Assembly: GCF_000720425.1 (NCBI RefSeq)
Contig: NZ_JOAJ01000006.1
Coordinates: 62,001 to 126,000, forward strand
Direction of reading: 5' to 3'
From: Nocardia rhamnosiphila NBRC 108938
GTDB taxonomy: Bacteria; Actinomycetota; Actinomycetes; Mycobacteriales; Mycobacteriaceae
Length of the DNA: 64,000 bases
In this document: positions 1 through 8,040 of the stretch, one piece after another
Layout: every line of letters starts with the position of its first letter
Position numbering within the stretch: position 1 is the stretch's first letter
Program-made: the position numbers and the translations under genes
Notes under the pieces: model-generated
What the model was told of the DNA's origin: nothing
The model's database searches: none
What the model saw: the letters and a program-made list of their open reading frames with translations, nothing else

Positions 1-719
1 GTATGGTCGCGCGCGTTCTGGTTGTAGTCGATGAACAGTCGGCCCGGATCGCGGTCGCGCCGCCACCAGGTCGTCGTCACATCGTCGGGAGCCCGGCGGC
101 GGACCTCTTCGGCGAAGGCCGAGGCGGCGCGGCGCACCTGCTGGAACCCGTGCTCCGGCGCGATCCGCACATAGACGTGCAATCCTTTGCCGCCCGAGGT
201 CTTCGGCCAGCCGACCGCGCCGATCTCATCGAGCACCTCGCGGACCACCCCGGCCACTCGCTGCACCCGTGACCACGGACAATCCGGCATGGGGTCGAGA
301 TCGATCCGCCATTCGTCCGGACTCTCGGTATCGGCCCGGCGCGAATTCCACGGATGGAACTCGACCGTGGACATCTGCACCGCCCAGATGACCTCCGCCA
401 GTTCGCCGACGCAGAGTTCATCGGCGTGCCGTCCGTAACGCGGGAAGTACACCCGCACGGTCGACACCCAGTCCGGTGCGCCCGCGGGCAGCCGCTTCTG
501 GTGTACTTTCCCGCCGGTCAGCCCCTTCGGGAAGCGGTGCAGCATGCAGGGCCGATCCCGCAGCGCGTTGACGATCCCATCGCCCACGCTCAGGTAGTAC
601 TGCACCAGATCGAGTTTGGTCACGCCGGACTCCGGGAAGTAGACCCGGTCGGGGTTGGAGATACGCACCTCGCGTTCTCCGACCGTCAATTCCACCGCCG
701 CGCCCGCACCGCCAGCCAT
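1..719 (-). CDS. LigD-type DNA polymerase/primase domain protein, 3' end outside window
   Basis: About 240 N-terminal residues are visible and the C-terminus is cut by the window edge. The protein matches the archaeo-eukaryotic primase-like polymerase domain of bacterial NHEJ proteins (LigD PolDom), which adds nucleotides during Ku-dependent double-strand break repair. Visible signatures are the metal-binding RIDLDP stretch, the SGGKGLHVYVRI motif and the late FIDYNQN motif. The ATG start at 719 is followed directly by the family's usual N-terminal beta region (VEISNPDRVYFP-like). Mycobacteria carry both LigD fused to ligase and nuclease domains and stand-alone PolDom proteins. Which type this is cannot be told because the gene leaves the window. 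Confidence 0.85.
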   Translation of the reverse strand, partial: MAGGAGAAVELTVGEREVRISNPDRVYFPESGVTKLDLVQYYLSVGDGIVNALRDRPCMLHRFPKGLTGGKVHQKRLPAGAPDWVSTVRVYFPRYGRHADELCVGELAEVIWAVQMSTVEFHPWNSRRADTESPDEWRIDLDPMPDCPWSRVQRVAGVVREVLDEIGAVGWPKTSGGKGLHVYVRIAPEHGFQQVRRAASAFAEEVRRRAPDDVTTTWWRRDRDPGRLFIDYNQNARDH

Positions 720-842
720 GGTCCGACCCTAGCCGCCGCACGCGGTTCGGGTTCGGTTGTCCATGGCGCGTCGGTCTCCCGGCCGCGCTATGGGTACCGA
801 TACCTGTCCGCCGGTCGACGCCACGGCCCCGTTTCCGGGTGC

Positions 843-1247
843 TCAGCGGACGACGGGCTCTACCCAGCGTCGCAAAGCGTCGATGGTGGTTTCCGGGGAG
901 GTGTTGAAGCACAACCGTATGCCGGGCACGAGCTCGACGACCACGTTCACCAGCCGTTCGAACAGCAGCGTGTGCTCGGCCGCCATGCGTACGCCCGCGC
1001 CGATCATCGCCACCCCGAACGATCGGTCCGCCGCGCATTCGCGCAGCTTCGCCTCGGCCGCGTCCGGGTCCGCCGGTACCTGACACGACACGAGGTCGAA
1101 TCCGGCCTCACGCAGAGCTGTCTCGCCCGCGGCGATCCGGGCGGTGAGGGTCGCCGCATCGATGTGCGGATAGCGGCTGTAGTCCACGGCACCGGGATCC
1201 AGTCCGATCGACAGTACGGTCGTCCCGCTCGAATGCTGTCGATCCAT
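843..1247 (-). CDS. Hypothetical protein, 134 aa
   Basis: I do not recognise the family. The ATG at 1247 has a strong Shine-Dalgarno, GGAGGG seven bases upstream, so I chose it over a GTG that overlaps the TGA of the upstream dehydrogenase gene. That longer start would add about 27 residues forming a hydrophobic N-terminal segment. The protein begins with a TTVLSIGLDP stretch and is mixed alpha/beta in character, with a helical middle (residues 32-75) and a beta-rich C-terminal half ending WVEPVVR. It lies 77 bases after the short-chain dehydrogenase on the same strand and may be co-transcribed with it. No catalytic motif is evident. Confidence 0.6.
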   Translation of the reverse strand: MDRQHSSGTTVLSIGLDPGAVDYSRYPHIDAATLTARIAAGETALREAGFDLVSCQVPADPDAAEAKLRECAADRSFGVAMIGAGVRMAAEHTLLFERLVNVVVELVPGIRLCFNTSPETTIDALRRWVEPVVR

Positions 1248-1324
1248 CGGATCGCCCTCCGATCTCAGGTATACGAACAGTGCTGTACACAGTGTCAGCA
1301 GCGCGGTGACGATCGCCGCGGCCC

Positions 1325-2044
1325 TCACCACCGGGCAGTTCCGTTCCTGTCGAAGAACCCGCCGGTGGGCCCGTCGGGGCCGATAGATGCCAGGTCGATG
1401 ATGATCTCGGCACCTTGGGACACGGTCTGGAATCCGGTGTTGCCGGTGAGATCGGTGGCCGTGTAGCCGGGATCGACCGCATTGATATGGACACCGCCGA
1501 GTGCGCCCGCGTACATGGCGGTGAGCATGTTCAGGGCAGCCTTGGACGTCGAGTAGCCGAGCTCGGGTCGCACGAGGTCTGTCCATTTCGGATCGGTGAC
1601 GGTCGTGATCGAGCCCATCCCGCTGGAGACCATGACGATGCGCGGATGATCGGAAGCGCGTAGCAGGGGAAGAAAGGCGTGGATCACCCGGATCGGGCCG
1701 AGCACATTGGTGTCCAACACCCGGCGCACCTCGTCGGCGCGGGTGGCGGCCGGAGGCGTGCTCGGACCGCCGATCGCCGCATTGTTGACCAGCACGTCCA
1801 AGCGGCCCGTCGCGGCCCGCACGGTGGCCGCCGCGGCGGCCACCGATTCGTCGGAGGTCACGTCCAGCGTGACGAGGCGGGCCCGCACACCTTGCTCGGC
1901 CAGCTCCGCCACTGTGGCGCCACCGCGTGCGGGATCGCGTGCACCGAGGAACACCTCCCAGCCCGATCCGGCCAGCCGGCGCACGGTTTCCCGGCCGAGT
2001 CCCTTGTTCGCGCCGGTGACCAGCGCGATCGTTGTTGTTGTCAC
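1325..2044 (-). CDS. Short-chain dehydrogenase/reductase (SDR), module 1
   Basis: A classical SDR of 239 aa: an NAD(P)-dependent oxidoreductase with an unknown substrate. The cofactor glycine motif TGANKGLG is at residues 10-17, NNAAIG follows in the fold, the catalytic Ser lies in VMVSSGMGS and the Tyr/Lys pair in YSTSKAAL near residue 160. I take the GTG at 2044, which places the first beta strand (TIALVTGA) immediately after the start. An upstream extension is out of frame with family length. It is divergently transcribed from the XRE regulator at 2145, about 100 bases away, so that regulator probably controls it. The NKGLG form of the motif resembles carbonyl-reductase-like SDRs. Confidence 0.88.
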   Translation of the reverse strand: MTTTTIALVTGANKGLGRETVRRLAGSGWEVFLGARDPARGGATVAELAEQGVRARLVTLDVTSDESVAAAAATVRAATGRLDVLVNNAAIGGPSTPPAATRADEVRRVLDTNVLGPIRVIHAFLPLLRASDHPRIVMVSSGMGSITTVTDPKWTDLVRPELGYSTSKAALNMLTAMYAGALGGVHINAVDPGYTATDLTGNTGFQTVSQGAEIIIDLASIGPDGPTGGFFDRNGTARW

Positions 2045-2144
2045 GCTCGTAGTCTCGTGCCGGTCGCCGGTGGACTCCAGGGCCGGCGAGGCATGGGAGA
2101 GCGGGTCCCACCCCGCACCGCCGGTCCTCCGGCACCATAGGACG

Positions 2145-2969
2145 GTGGACAGAGCTGAGTTGGCCATGGTGCTGCGCACGGCGCGGTCCCGCATCGAACC
2201 GGCCGAGGTGGGCCTTCCGGCAGGACGCCGCCGACAAGTGTCCGGGCTCCGGCGCGAGGAAATCGCGCAACTGGCCGGGCTCAGCGTCGACTACATCGTC
2301 CGGCTCGAACAAGGGCGCGGCTCCAAACCTTCCGATCAGGTGCTCGGCGCCTTGGCTCGGGCGCTGCGGTTGAGCGACTCCGACCGTGATCTGATCTTCC
2401 GGCTCGCCGGATCCGAGCCCCCGGGGATGGGACGCATTCCCATGCTGGTCCGGCCGAGCGTCCTGCGGCTGCTGGACCGCTTGGCGGGCCTGCCCGCGCT
2501 GGTGTTGTCCGCCAAATCCGATGTGCTGGCCTGGAACCCGCCGGCGGCGGCGCTGTTCGGCGACTGGTCCGCACAGCCGCCCGCGCAGCGAAACCTCATC
2601 CGGCAGCGGTTTCTCGGGGCCGGACCGGACCGAGTGGTGGAGACAGAAGATCAGGCCGGGGCCACCGACTGCGTCGGTTGTCTGCGTACGGCGCAGGCCA
2701 GATACCCACGAGATCCGAGTCTTGCCGGGCTGATCGACGAACTCCGGTCCGGCAGCCCGCGGTTCGACGAGTTGTGGCGGGCCGGGCGCTCCGGACGGCT
2801 GCGTAGTCGCACCGCTTCCGTTGTCCATCCGGAGCTGGGCACCCTCACCCTGGACTGCGATGTTCTGTCGGTGCCGGAAGCGGATCAGACGGTCATTGTC
2901 TACTCGGCCGCAACCGGCACCGCTACCGCCTCGGCGCTCGAACTGCTCCGCCGTACCGGTCGCGTCTGA
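2145..2969 (+). CDS. XRE-family regulator with MmyB-like ligand-binding domain, module 1
   Basis: A 274-aa transcriptional regulator. An N-terminal helix-turn-helix of XRE type (about residues 10-70, with SGLRREEIAQLAGLSVDYIVRLEQG) is followed by a PAS-like MmyB ligand-binding domain. The latter is recognised by the RLLDRLAGLPALVLSAKSDVLAWNP stretch and by the C-terminal TLDCDVLSVPEADQTVIVY strand. This family typically represses or activates a divergent neighbouring oxidoreductase gene, here the SDR ending at 1325. I chose the GTG at 2145. An internal ATG eight codons on is also possible. It is paired tail-to-tail with a second member at 3050-3940. Confidence 0.85.
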   Translation: MDRAELAMVLRTARSRIEPAEVGLPAGRRRQVSGLRREEIAQLAGLSVDYIVRLEQGRGSKPSDQVLGALARALRLSDSDRDLIFRLAGSEPPGMGRIPMLVRPSVLRLLDRLAGLPALVLSAKSDVLAWNPPAAALFGDWSAQPPAQRNLIRQRFLGAGPDRVVETEDQAGATDCVGCLRTAQARYPRDPSLAGLIDELRSGSPRFDELWRAGRSGRLRSRTASVVHPELGTLTLDCDVLSVPEADQTVIVYSAATGTATASALELLRRTGRV

Positions 2970-3049
2970 TCCGGCCCGGCCGGTGCAGTGCGGCGCGTGG
3001 TGTGGAGAACGCCGTACCGGGGAGCTGCGATACCGACGTGCCGGGCAAG

Positions 3050-3940
3050 CTAACCGGGCGTCGTATCGATGGCCCGGTTCGGCGTCGCGGGCGGCAGGTA
3101 CGCACCGGCGTCGGCGGACTCCGCGGCCGTCAGGCTGCCCAGCAGCGACAGCGCGCGTTCGGACGGTGAACCGGGTTCCGCGTGGTAGACGATGAGCGTC
3201 TGCCCGGGTACACCGTTCACGGTGAAACTCTCGTACGAGAGGGTCAGTTCGCCGACCATCTCATGGTGGAACCGTTTCTTCCCGGCCGTTTTGGTGCGCA
3301 CATCGTGCCGGGCCCACAACTGCCGGAAATCCTCGCTCTTGAGCGAGAGTTCGCCGACGAGTTCGGTCAATTGCGGGTCGTCCGGATCGGTGCCCGCCGT
3401 CGCGCGCAGACTGGCGACCGTATCCGCGGCGATCGAGTTCCATTCGGGGTACACATCGCGCGCCCTCGGGTCGAGGAAGACCATCCGCACCTGGTTGATT
3501 CCGGGGACCGAGCACGCGTTCACCGCGACGGCCAGCGGGTTGGCCGCCAGGACGTCGAGGCTGCGCCCCAGGACGAGGGCCGGCGTCCGCTCCCACAGAT
3601 CCATGAGCCGCAGCAGTCCGGGCGCCACGCGTTCGGGCCGGCGGGGTCGTTTCGGCCGGGCCGGCGCCGGGCGGGCCAGCTCCCGCAGGTGCGCGGTACC
3701 TTCCTCGTCCAGTGAGAACACCCGGGCCAGGGCGCTGACCACCTGTTCCGACGGATGTTTGTCCCGGCCCTGTTCGAGCCGGATGTAATAGTCCGCGCTC
3801 ACCCCCGCCAATAACGCGATCTCCTCCCGCCGCAGTCCGGCGACCCGCCGCTGCCCGCCGCCGGGCAATCCGAAGTCCTCCGGCCGGACCAGTTCACGGC
3901 GGGCCCGCAGGAACGCGCCCAGGCGGTTGTCCGAATGCAT
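3050..3940 (-). CDS. XRE-family regulator with MmyB-like ligand-binding domain, module 2
   Basis: A 296-aa paralogue of the regulator at 2145-2969, with the same order: XRE helix-turn-helix (AGLRREEIALLAGVSADYYIRLEQG, residues about 35-60) and the MmyB-like sensor domain (DLWERTPALVLGRSLDVLAANPLA, then ELTLSYESFTVNGVPGQTLIVYHAEPGS). The start ATG at 3940 gives the usual short arm before the HTH. It is divergent from the SDR at 4042. Their 101-base spacer carries the inverted repeat CCAGG-N10-CCTGG (3990-4009), a candidate operator. The effector is unknown. Confidence 0.88.
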   Translation of the reverse strand: MHSDNRLGAFLRARRELVRPEDFGLPGGGQRRVAGLRREEIALLAGVSADYYIRLEQGRDKHPSEQVVSALARVFSLDEEGTAHLRELARPAPARPKRPRRPERVAPGLLRLMDLWERTPALVLGRSLDVLAANPLAVAVNACSVPGINQVRMVFLDPRARDVYPEWNSIAADTVASLRATAGTDPDDPQLTELVGELSLKSEDFRQLWARHDVRTKTAGKKRFHHEMVGELTLSYESFTVNGVPGQTLIVYHAEPGSPSERALSLLGSLTAAESADAGAYLPPATPNRAIDTTPG

Positions 3941-3989
3941 GTGTTCCAGGGTAGGGGCGGCCCTGCCCGGCCGGGTGGCCCTGCGACTA

Positions 3990-4009
3990 CCAGGAAGTCC
4001 GCGACCTGG
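3990..4009. promoter_or_regulatory. Inverted repeat, candidate operator between regulator and SDR
   Basis: CCAGG, ten bases, CCTGG lies in the divergent intergenic region between the MmyB-like regulator and the SDR of module 2. The position and symmetry suit a repressor site. The assignment is inference only. Confidence 0.3.
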
Positions 4010-4041
4010 CAGCACTCCCGGCCCGGAGCGAGGGTCGAAGC

Positions 4042-4797
4042 ATGACGAACAACGAGAATCCGAACGGACGAGTGGCAGTGGTCACCGGAGCTTCCAGCGG
4101 GATCGGTGCCGCGACCGCGCGCCGGCTCGCCGCGGACGGCGTGCGGGTCGCTGTGCTGGGCCGCCGCAAGGAACGCCTCGAAGAACTGGCCGCCGAACTC
4201 GGTGGCGGCGCGATCGCGGTGGTCGCCGATGTGACCGATCGCGATTCGGTGCGCGACGCCGCCGCCACGGTGCGGGCCGCGCTGGGGCCGGTCGATCTGG
4301 TGGTGGCGAATGCGGGCGTGATGCTCGGCGCGCCCTTCGAAGCCGCCGATGTCGAGGAGTGGGATCAGATGGTCGGGACCAATGTGACCGGCCTGCTGCA
4401 CACCGCACGGGCCTTCATCGACGATCTGCTCGCGGCCGCCGGCGCCGGCAACCGGGCCGATCTGGTGCTGGTGGGGTCGGTCGGCGGGCACGCCATATTC
4501 CCCGAGTACGCCGTGTACACCGCGACCAAGGCCGCGGTGGCGCATCTGACCCGCAACCTGCGCGCCGAATTCGGTCCCCGCGGAGTCCGGGTGAAGAACG
4601 TCGAACCCGGTTTCGTGGCCACCGAACTCGGCGCGGGTATGCGCGGGGAGAAGCAACAGGCCCAGCTGTCGGAGTGGCGTACGGCTTTCACGATCCTGGA
4701 GCCGGGGGATATCGCGGACGCGATCGCGTTCGCCACCTCGGTGCCGGCGCGGCTGAATGTGGCCGAGTTGATCCTGGTGCCCACACAGCAGGGCTGA
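4042..4797 (+). CDS. Short-chain dehydrogenase/reductase (SDR), module 2
   Basis: A classical SDR of 251 aa. The cofactor motif TGASSGIG is at residues 15-22, a basic segment (LGRRKERLEELAAEL) after the second strand suggests preference for NADPH, NAGV follows, the catalytic Ser is in VLVGSVGGHA and the YTATK catalytic pair starts at Tyr159. The C-terminal PGFVATELG motif is typical. It begins with ATG, with GGAGCGAGGG upstream. It is divergent from the MmyB-like regulator at 3940 and probably under its control. The substrate is unknown. A strong terminator follows at 4813. Confidence 0.9.
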   Translation: MTNNENPNGRVAVVTGASSGIGAATARRLAADGVRVAVLGRRKERLEELAAELGGGAIAVVADVTDRDSVRDAAATVRAALGPVDLVVANAGVMLGAPFEAADVEEWDQMVGTNVTGLLHTARAFIDDLLAAAGAGNRADLVLVGSVGGHAIFPEYAVYTATKAAVAHLTRNLRAEFGPRGVRVKNVEPGFVATELGAGMRGEKQQAQLSEWRTAFTILEPGDIADAIAFATSVPARLNVAELILVPTQQG

Positions 4798-4812
4798 TTT
4801 CCGGGCGAAAAG

Positions 4813-4846
4813 CCCCGGTCCCGCCCGGTGCCGGGCGGGACCGGGG
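4813..4846. terminator. Bidirectional terminator, perfect 16-bp inverted repeat
   Basis: Two 16-base arms (CCCCGGTCCCGCCCGG and its exact complement) are separated by TG, between the convergent SDR and DoxX genes. It has AAAA on the left side, which gives a T-run for the minus-strand transcript. It probably terminates both genes. Confidence 0.85.
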
Positions 4847-4861
4847 CCCGAGCGGACGGAT

Positions 4862-5383
4862 TCAGCGCGCCGTCGCGACCAGCGACCGCTCGGCGCCGCG
4901 GCCCCGGCGCACCGCGGGCAGGATCCCACCCACCCAGAGGGCGAGGGTGAAGTACACGATCTGCTCGGGGATCCGGAACCACAGCGGCGTGGCCGCTTCG
5001 CCGTTGAGCGGAATATCGTTCAGCGCGGCATGGATATTCGCCGGGATCATGATCACGAGTAGCGCCGCGAGACCCAGGCCGGCCCAGCGGCGGGTGGCGG
5101 TCACCACCAACCCCACGGCACCGGCCAGTTCCAGGACGCCGGTGGCGTAGACCGCGAAGTCCGCGAACGGAACAAAGGACGGGACCATGGCCGTCAGGTC
5201 GTCGTGGCTGGGCATCACGGTGACCGAGTCGGGTACGAAATGCGCCAGCCCGGTCATGGTGAACAGGAACGCCAGCCCGTGGGCGGCGCTGACCCGCCAG
5301 GTGTCGAAGCGCCGGACGCCGATCCGGCCGAGTAGCCGCAGGACCAGTGTGGGGACCACGAACAGCATCAGGGTGTCGAACAT
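4862..5383 (-). CDS. DoxX family membrane protein
   Basis: A 173-aa polytopic membrane protein with four hydrophobic segments: residues about 5-20, 33-48, 75-110 as two helices, and 140-160. It has the DoxX-family pattern of small residues (GLAFLFTMTGLAHFVPDS, ATGVLELAGAVGLV, IPANIHAAL). DoxX-like proteins are linked to quinone or thiosulfate redox chemistry and oxidative stress; their precise function is generally unproven. The start is ATG at 5383. The upstream promoter (5464-5492) is strong and carries repeated GATAAC half-sites, so the gene is likely tightly regulated. It is convergent with the SDR at 4042. Confidence 0.85.
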   Translation of the reverse strand: MFDTLMLFVVPTLVLRLLGRIGVRRFDTWRVSAAHGLAFLFTMTGLAHFVPDSVTVMPSHDDLTAMVPSFVPFADFAVYATGVLELAGAVGLVVTATRRWAGLGLAALLVIMIPANIHAALNDIPLNGEAATPLWFRIPEQIVYFTLALWVGGILPAVRRGRGAERSLVATAR

Positions 5384-5441
5384 GCGGTTCCTCCGAGGCG
5401 GGAGTCGGTGTCCGGTCGCACGGCGCCGGGCAGATCTTGTG

Positions 5442-5492
5442 GTTATCGACTGATAACAAGTCGATGGTATGCATCGAATGATAACTAGTCAA
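5442..5492 (-). promoter_or_regulatory. DoxX promoter with repeated GATAAC operator half-sites
   Basis: Read on the minus strand, -35 TTGACT (5492-5487), a 17-bp spacer and -10 TACCAT (5469-5464) form a near-consensus promoter for the DoxX gene. Three GATAAC half-sites overlap it. GTTATC-GACT-GATAAC is a perfect 6-4-6 palindrome at 5442-5457, over and just after the expected start site. GATAAC also recurs at 5480-5485 inside the spacer. On the plus strand GATAAC followed by AAGTC or TAGTC repeats at a 28-bp interval. The layout suits repression by a dimeric winged-helix regulator (MarR/HxlR type), inferred only from the pattern. Confidence 0.65.
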
Positions 5493-5679
5493 TATGCGGC
5501 TCGGTCAGGATGCGCACCACCCGCCGGCGGCTTTGTTGGCCCACTGTTCTCCGTCGGTTGGACATCCGGTTTGCCGGACGGCGTGGTGGTCGGTGAACCT
5601 CGGGTGTGCGAGGGTGCGGGGCAGCGTGCGGGACCGGCCCGGACCGCCCGCACCCGCCGGCCGGCCCGGAGGAGTGTGT

Positions 5680-6471
5680 ATGACCGCTCGACCCGAAGAG
5701 CTCACCGCGGCGCAGTCGCCGCCGCCGGACGAGGTGGCCGAGCGGCCACGGCCGGATGCAGCTGCACGGCAACCGCGGCAGTACGACGCCGACGCGCCGT
5801 CGCGGCCGGATGGCGCTGCCACGCAGGGGTCGCAGGGGGACGATGCTGCCGCGCAGAAGCGACGGAACAACGGTGCCGCGCAGGACCGGCTGGATGACGG
5901 TGTCACACGGGGTCTGCTGGATGACGGTGATGCGCAGGACCGGCTGGATGTCGATGCCGCGCAGAGAATTCCGGACGACGGCGCCGCGCCGGAGCGACAG
6001 GAGGACGGCGCTGTGCAGACGAGGCCGGGTGGTACGCGGTACCGGCAGCGGGAGTTGCGGCGTACCGCGCTCGCCACTCTGCTCGCGGCCGTGCTCACCC
6101 CGGTCGCGGTCGGTATCGCGGCCAACGGCGCGGCGACCGCCGGCCGCTGGTGGGACACCACGGACCGCTGGCTCTCGCCCGCACAGTCAGTGCTCGGGGC
6201 GGGGTTGTTATTGGTTGTCGCCGGCCTGGCCGCGTACGAACCCGCCGCGGCGGTGATTGCCGGACTGGTCTGGGGCGCAGTACCGGCCGCAGTCCAGATC
6301 GCCGCGCCGGGACAGACCTATCGGCTGATCTCGTCGCTGCCCGGCCTGCCCACCGACCTCGCCCGTGCGCTGCACACCTGGTTGTCGAGCGGGATGCTGC
6401 TGTTGATCGGTGTCCTGCTGGCGGGGGCCGGGATCGCCGTCGCGCTACGCCGGCGCGGACTGCCCGGCTGA
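5680..6471 (+). CDS. Membrane protein with degenerate N-terminal repeats
   Basis: A 263-aa protein of no recognised family. The ATG at 5680 has GGAGGAG six bases upstream. Residues 1-120 are hydrophilic and made of degenerate 10-12 residue units of the type DDGAAQDRLDDG/DAQDRLDVDAAQ, rich in Asp, Gln, Arg and Ala, and probably disordered. Residues about 128-260 hold three or four transmembrane helices (ALATLLAAVLTPVAVGIAAN, SVLGAGLLLVVAGLAAYEPA, AAVIAGLVWGAVPAAV, MLLLIGVLLAGAGIAVAL). It stands alone between DoxX and RtcB. Function unknown. Confidence 0.7.
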   Translation: MTARPEELTAAQSPPPDEVAERPRPDAAARQPRQYDADAPSRPDGAATQGSQGDDAAAQKRRNNGAAQDRLDDGVTRGLLDDGDAQDRLDVDAAQRIPDDGAAPERQEDGAVQTRPGGTRYRQRELRRTALATLLAAVLTPVAVGIAANGAATAGRWWDTTDRWLSPAQSVLGAGLLLVVAGLAAYEPAAAVIAGLVWGAVPAAVQIAAPGQTYRLISSLPGLPTDLARALHTWLSSGMLLLIGVLLAGAGIAVALRRRGLPG

Positions 6472-6680
6472 GGTCCGCCGATGACCTCCCGCCGCACGAT
6501 CACCCGGGCGGCGGAGCAGGTGCGGGATCGTCGGTGCGCGCTGCCCGGGACGGCCACCGCGTCCGGGAAGAGCAGTGCGCAATGGTTCGCGCGCGCTGTC
6601 GGAACCGCGTCCGGTAGGCCGGGCGATGGGAACCGCCCGGCATACCGGCACCGCGGATCGGAGCTGCACGCACCGCGATC

Positions 6681-7898
6681 TCAGCCCTTCACACACAGCA
6701 CCTGGCGCAGTGTCGCCACCACATCGACCAGATCGCGCTGGGCGTCGATCACCTCGTCGATGTTCTTGTACGCGGCCGGGATCTCGTCGACCACGCCCGC
6801 GTCCTTCCGCGATTCCACACCCTCGGTCTGGGCGATCAGATCCGCGACGCTGAACTGCCGCTTGGCCGCGTTACGGCTCATCCGGCGGCCCGCACCGTGG
6901 GACGCGGACTGGAACGAATCCGGATTGCCCTTACCGCGCACCACATAGGACCGGGTGCCCATCGAACCCGGAATGAGCGCCATATCGCCCGCTCCCGCCC
7001 GTACCGCGCCCTTCCGGGTCACCAGCATGGGTACACCGTCGATCGTTTCCTCCGCCACATAGTTGTGATGGCAGCTGATCGGGGTGTCGAACAGCACGTC
7101 CCGGGTGGGGAACTGCTTGCGCACCGCCTCGCACACCAGCGCCAGCATGACCGCGCGGTTACGCGCCGCGTACTCCTGGGCCCAGGTCAGGTCGTGTCGG
7201 TAGGCGGCCATTTCCGGGGTGTTCCCCAGGAACACCGCCAGATCGCGATCGACCAGGTTCTGGTTGTGCGGGAGTTTGCGGGCCACGGCCATATGCCGCT
7301 CGGCGAGCTCCTTGCCGATATTGCGGCTCCCCGAATGCAGCAGGATCCAGACCTGATCGTCCTGGTCCAGGCACACTTCGATGAAGTGGTTGCCACCGCC
7401 GAGTGAACCCATCTGCTTGTGCGCCTTGGACTCCCGCGCCGCCACGGCATCGTCGAGGTCGCCGAACGCCGACCAGAACCGGTCCCAGCCGGTGCGCAGG
7501 GTCGCGGTGGCGACTCCGGACGGCCCGGGCGCCAGTTTATTCACCGAGACCGGGTGCTGGTGGGCGGCGAAACCGACCGGCACCGCCGCCTCGATCGCCG
7601 ACCGCAGGGCGCGCAGATCGTCGGGGAGGTCGGCGGCGGTCAGATCGGTGCGGACGCTCTCCATCCCGCAACCGATATCCACGCCCACCGCGGCCGGGGC
7701 GACCGCGTCGCGCATGGCGATCACCGAACCGACCGTGGCGCCTTTCCCGAGGTGCACATCCGGCATGACCCGGACGCCGTGGACCCATTCCAGCCGGGCG
7801 ATATTGCGCAGCTGTTGCAGCGCCTGCGCCTCGATATCGTGCTCATGGGCCCACATCAACGTCCGTGCCCGGGTGCCGGACAGCTCGACGGGAAACAT
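6681..7898 (-). CDS. rtcB: RNA-splicing ligase RtcB
   Basis: A GTP- and Mn2+-dependent RNA ligase that joins 2',3'-cyclic phosphate (or 3'-phosphate) ends to 5'-OH ends, acting in RNA repair in the cytoplasm. The 405-aa length suits short bacterial RtcB proteins. Visible signatures are the metal-binding cysteine in VDIGCGMES, LGGGNHFIEV, LHSGSRNIG, ISCHHNY, PGSMGTRSY and, near the C-terminus, SASHGAGR containing the guanylated histidine. The start ATG at 7898 is preceded by a GGAGGGAAGGAA stretch. No RtcA cyclase, archease or RtcR regulator is next to it, so it appears to be transcribed alone. Confidence 0.95.
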   Translation of the reverse strand: MFPVELSGTRARTLMWAHEHDIEAQALQQLRNIARLEWVHGVRVMPDVHLGKGATVGSVIAMRDAVAPAAVGVDIGCGMESVRTDLTAADLPDDLRALRSAIEAAVPVGFAAHQHPVSVNKLAPGPSGVATATLRTGWDRFWSAFGDLDDAVAARESKAHKQMGSLGGGNHFIEVCLDQDDQVWILLHSGSRNIGKELAERHMAVARKLPHNQNLVDRDLAVFLGNTPEMAAYRHDLTWAQEYAARNRAVMLALVCEAVRKQFPTRDVLFDTPISCHHNYVAEETIDGVPMLVTRKGAVRAGAGDMALIPGSMGTRSYVVRGKGNPDSFQSASHGAGRRMSRNAAKRQFSVADLIAQTEGVESRKDAGVVDEIPAAYKNIDEVIDAQRDLVDVVATLRQVLCVKG

Positions 7899-8040
7899 CG
7901 TCTTGTTCCTTCCCTCCGGGGCGGACCGATATCCGCCGCCGTAATTCCACGGTAGGCCGCCGGATACGGGGAGGCGATCGAATTTCCGGGTGGGTGTGGG
8001 CGGGGTGCGCGGGCCCGCGGCGTGCGCCGACCGCGACGTC

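Noticed and set aside
843..2828. 661-codon minus-strand frame
   Set aside because: Runs antisense to the XRE regulator and out of frame through the SDR; only its last 134 codons, with their own RBS, look like a gene.
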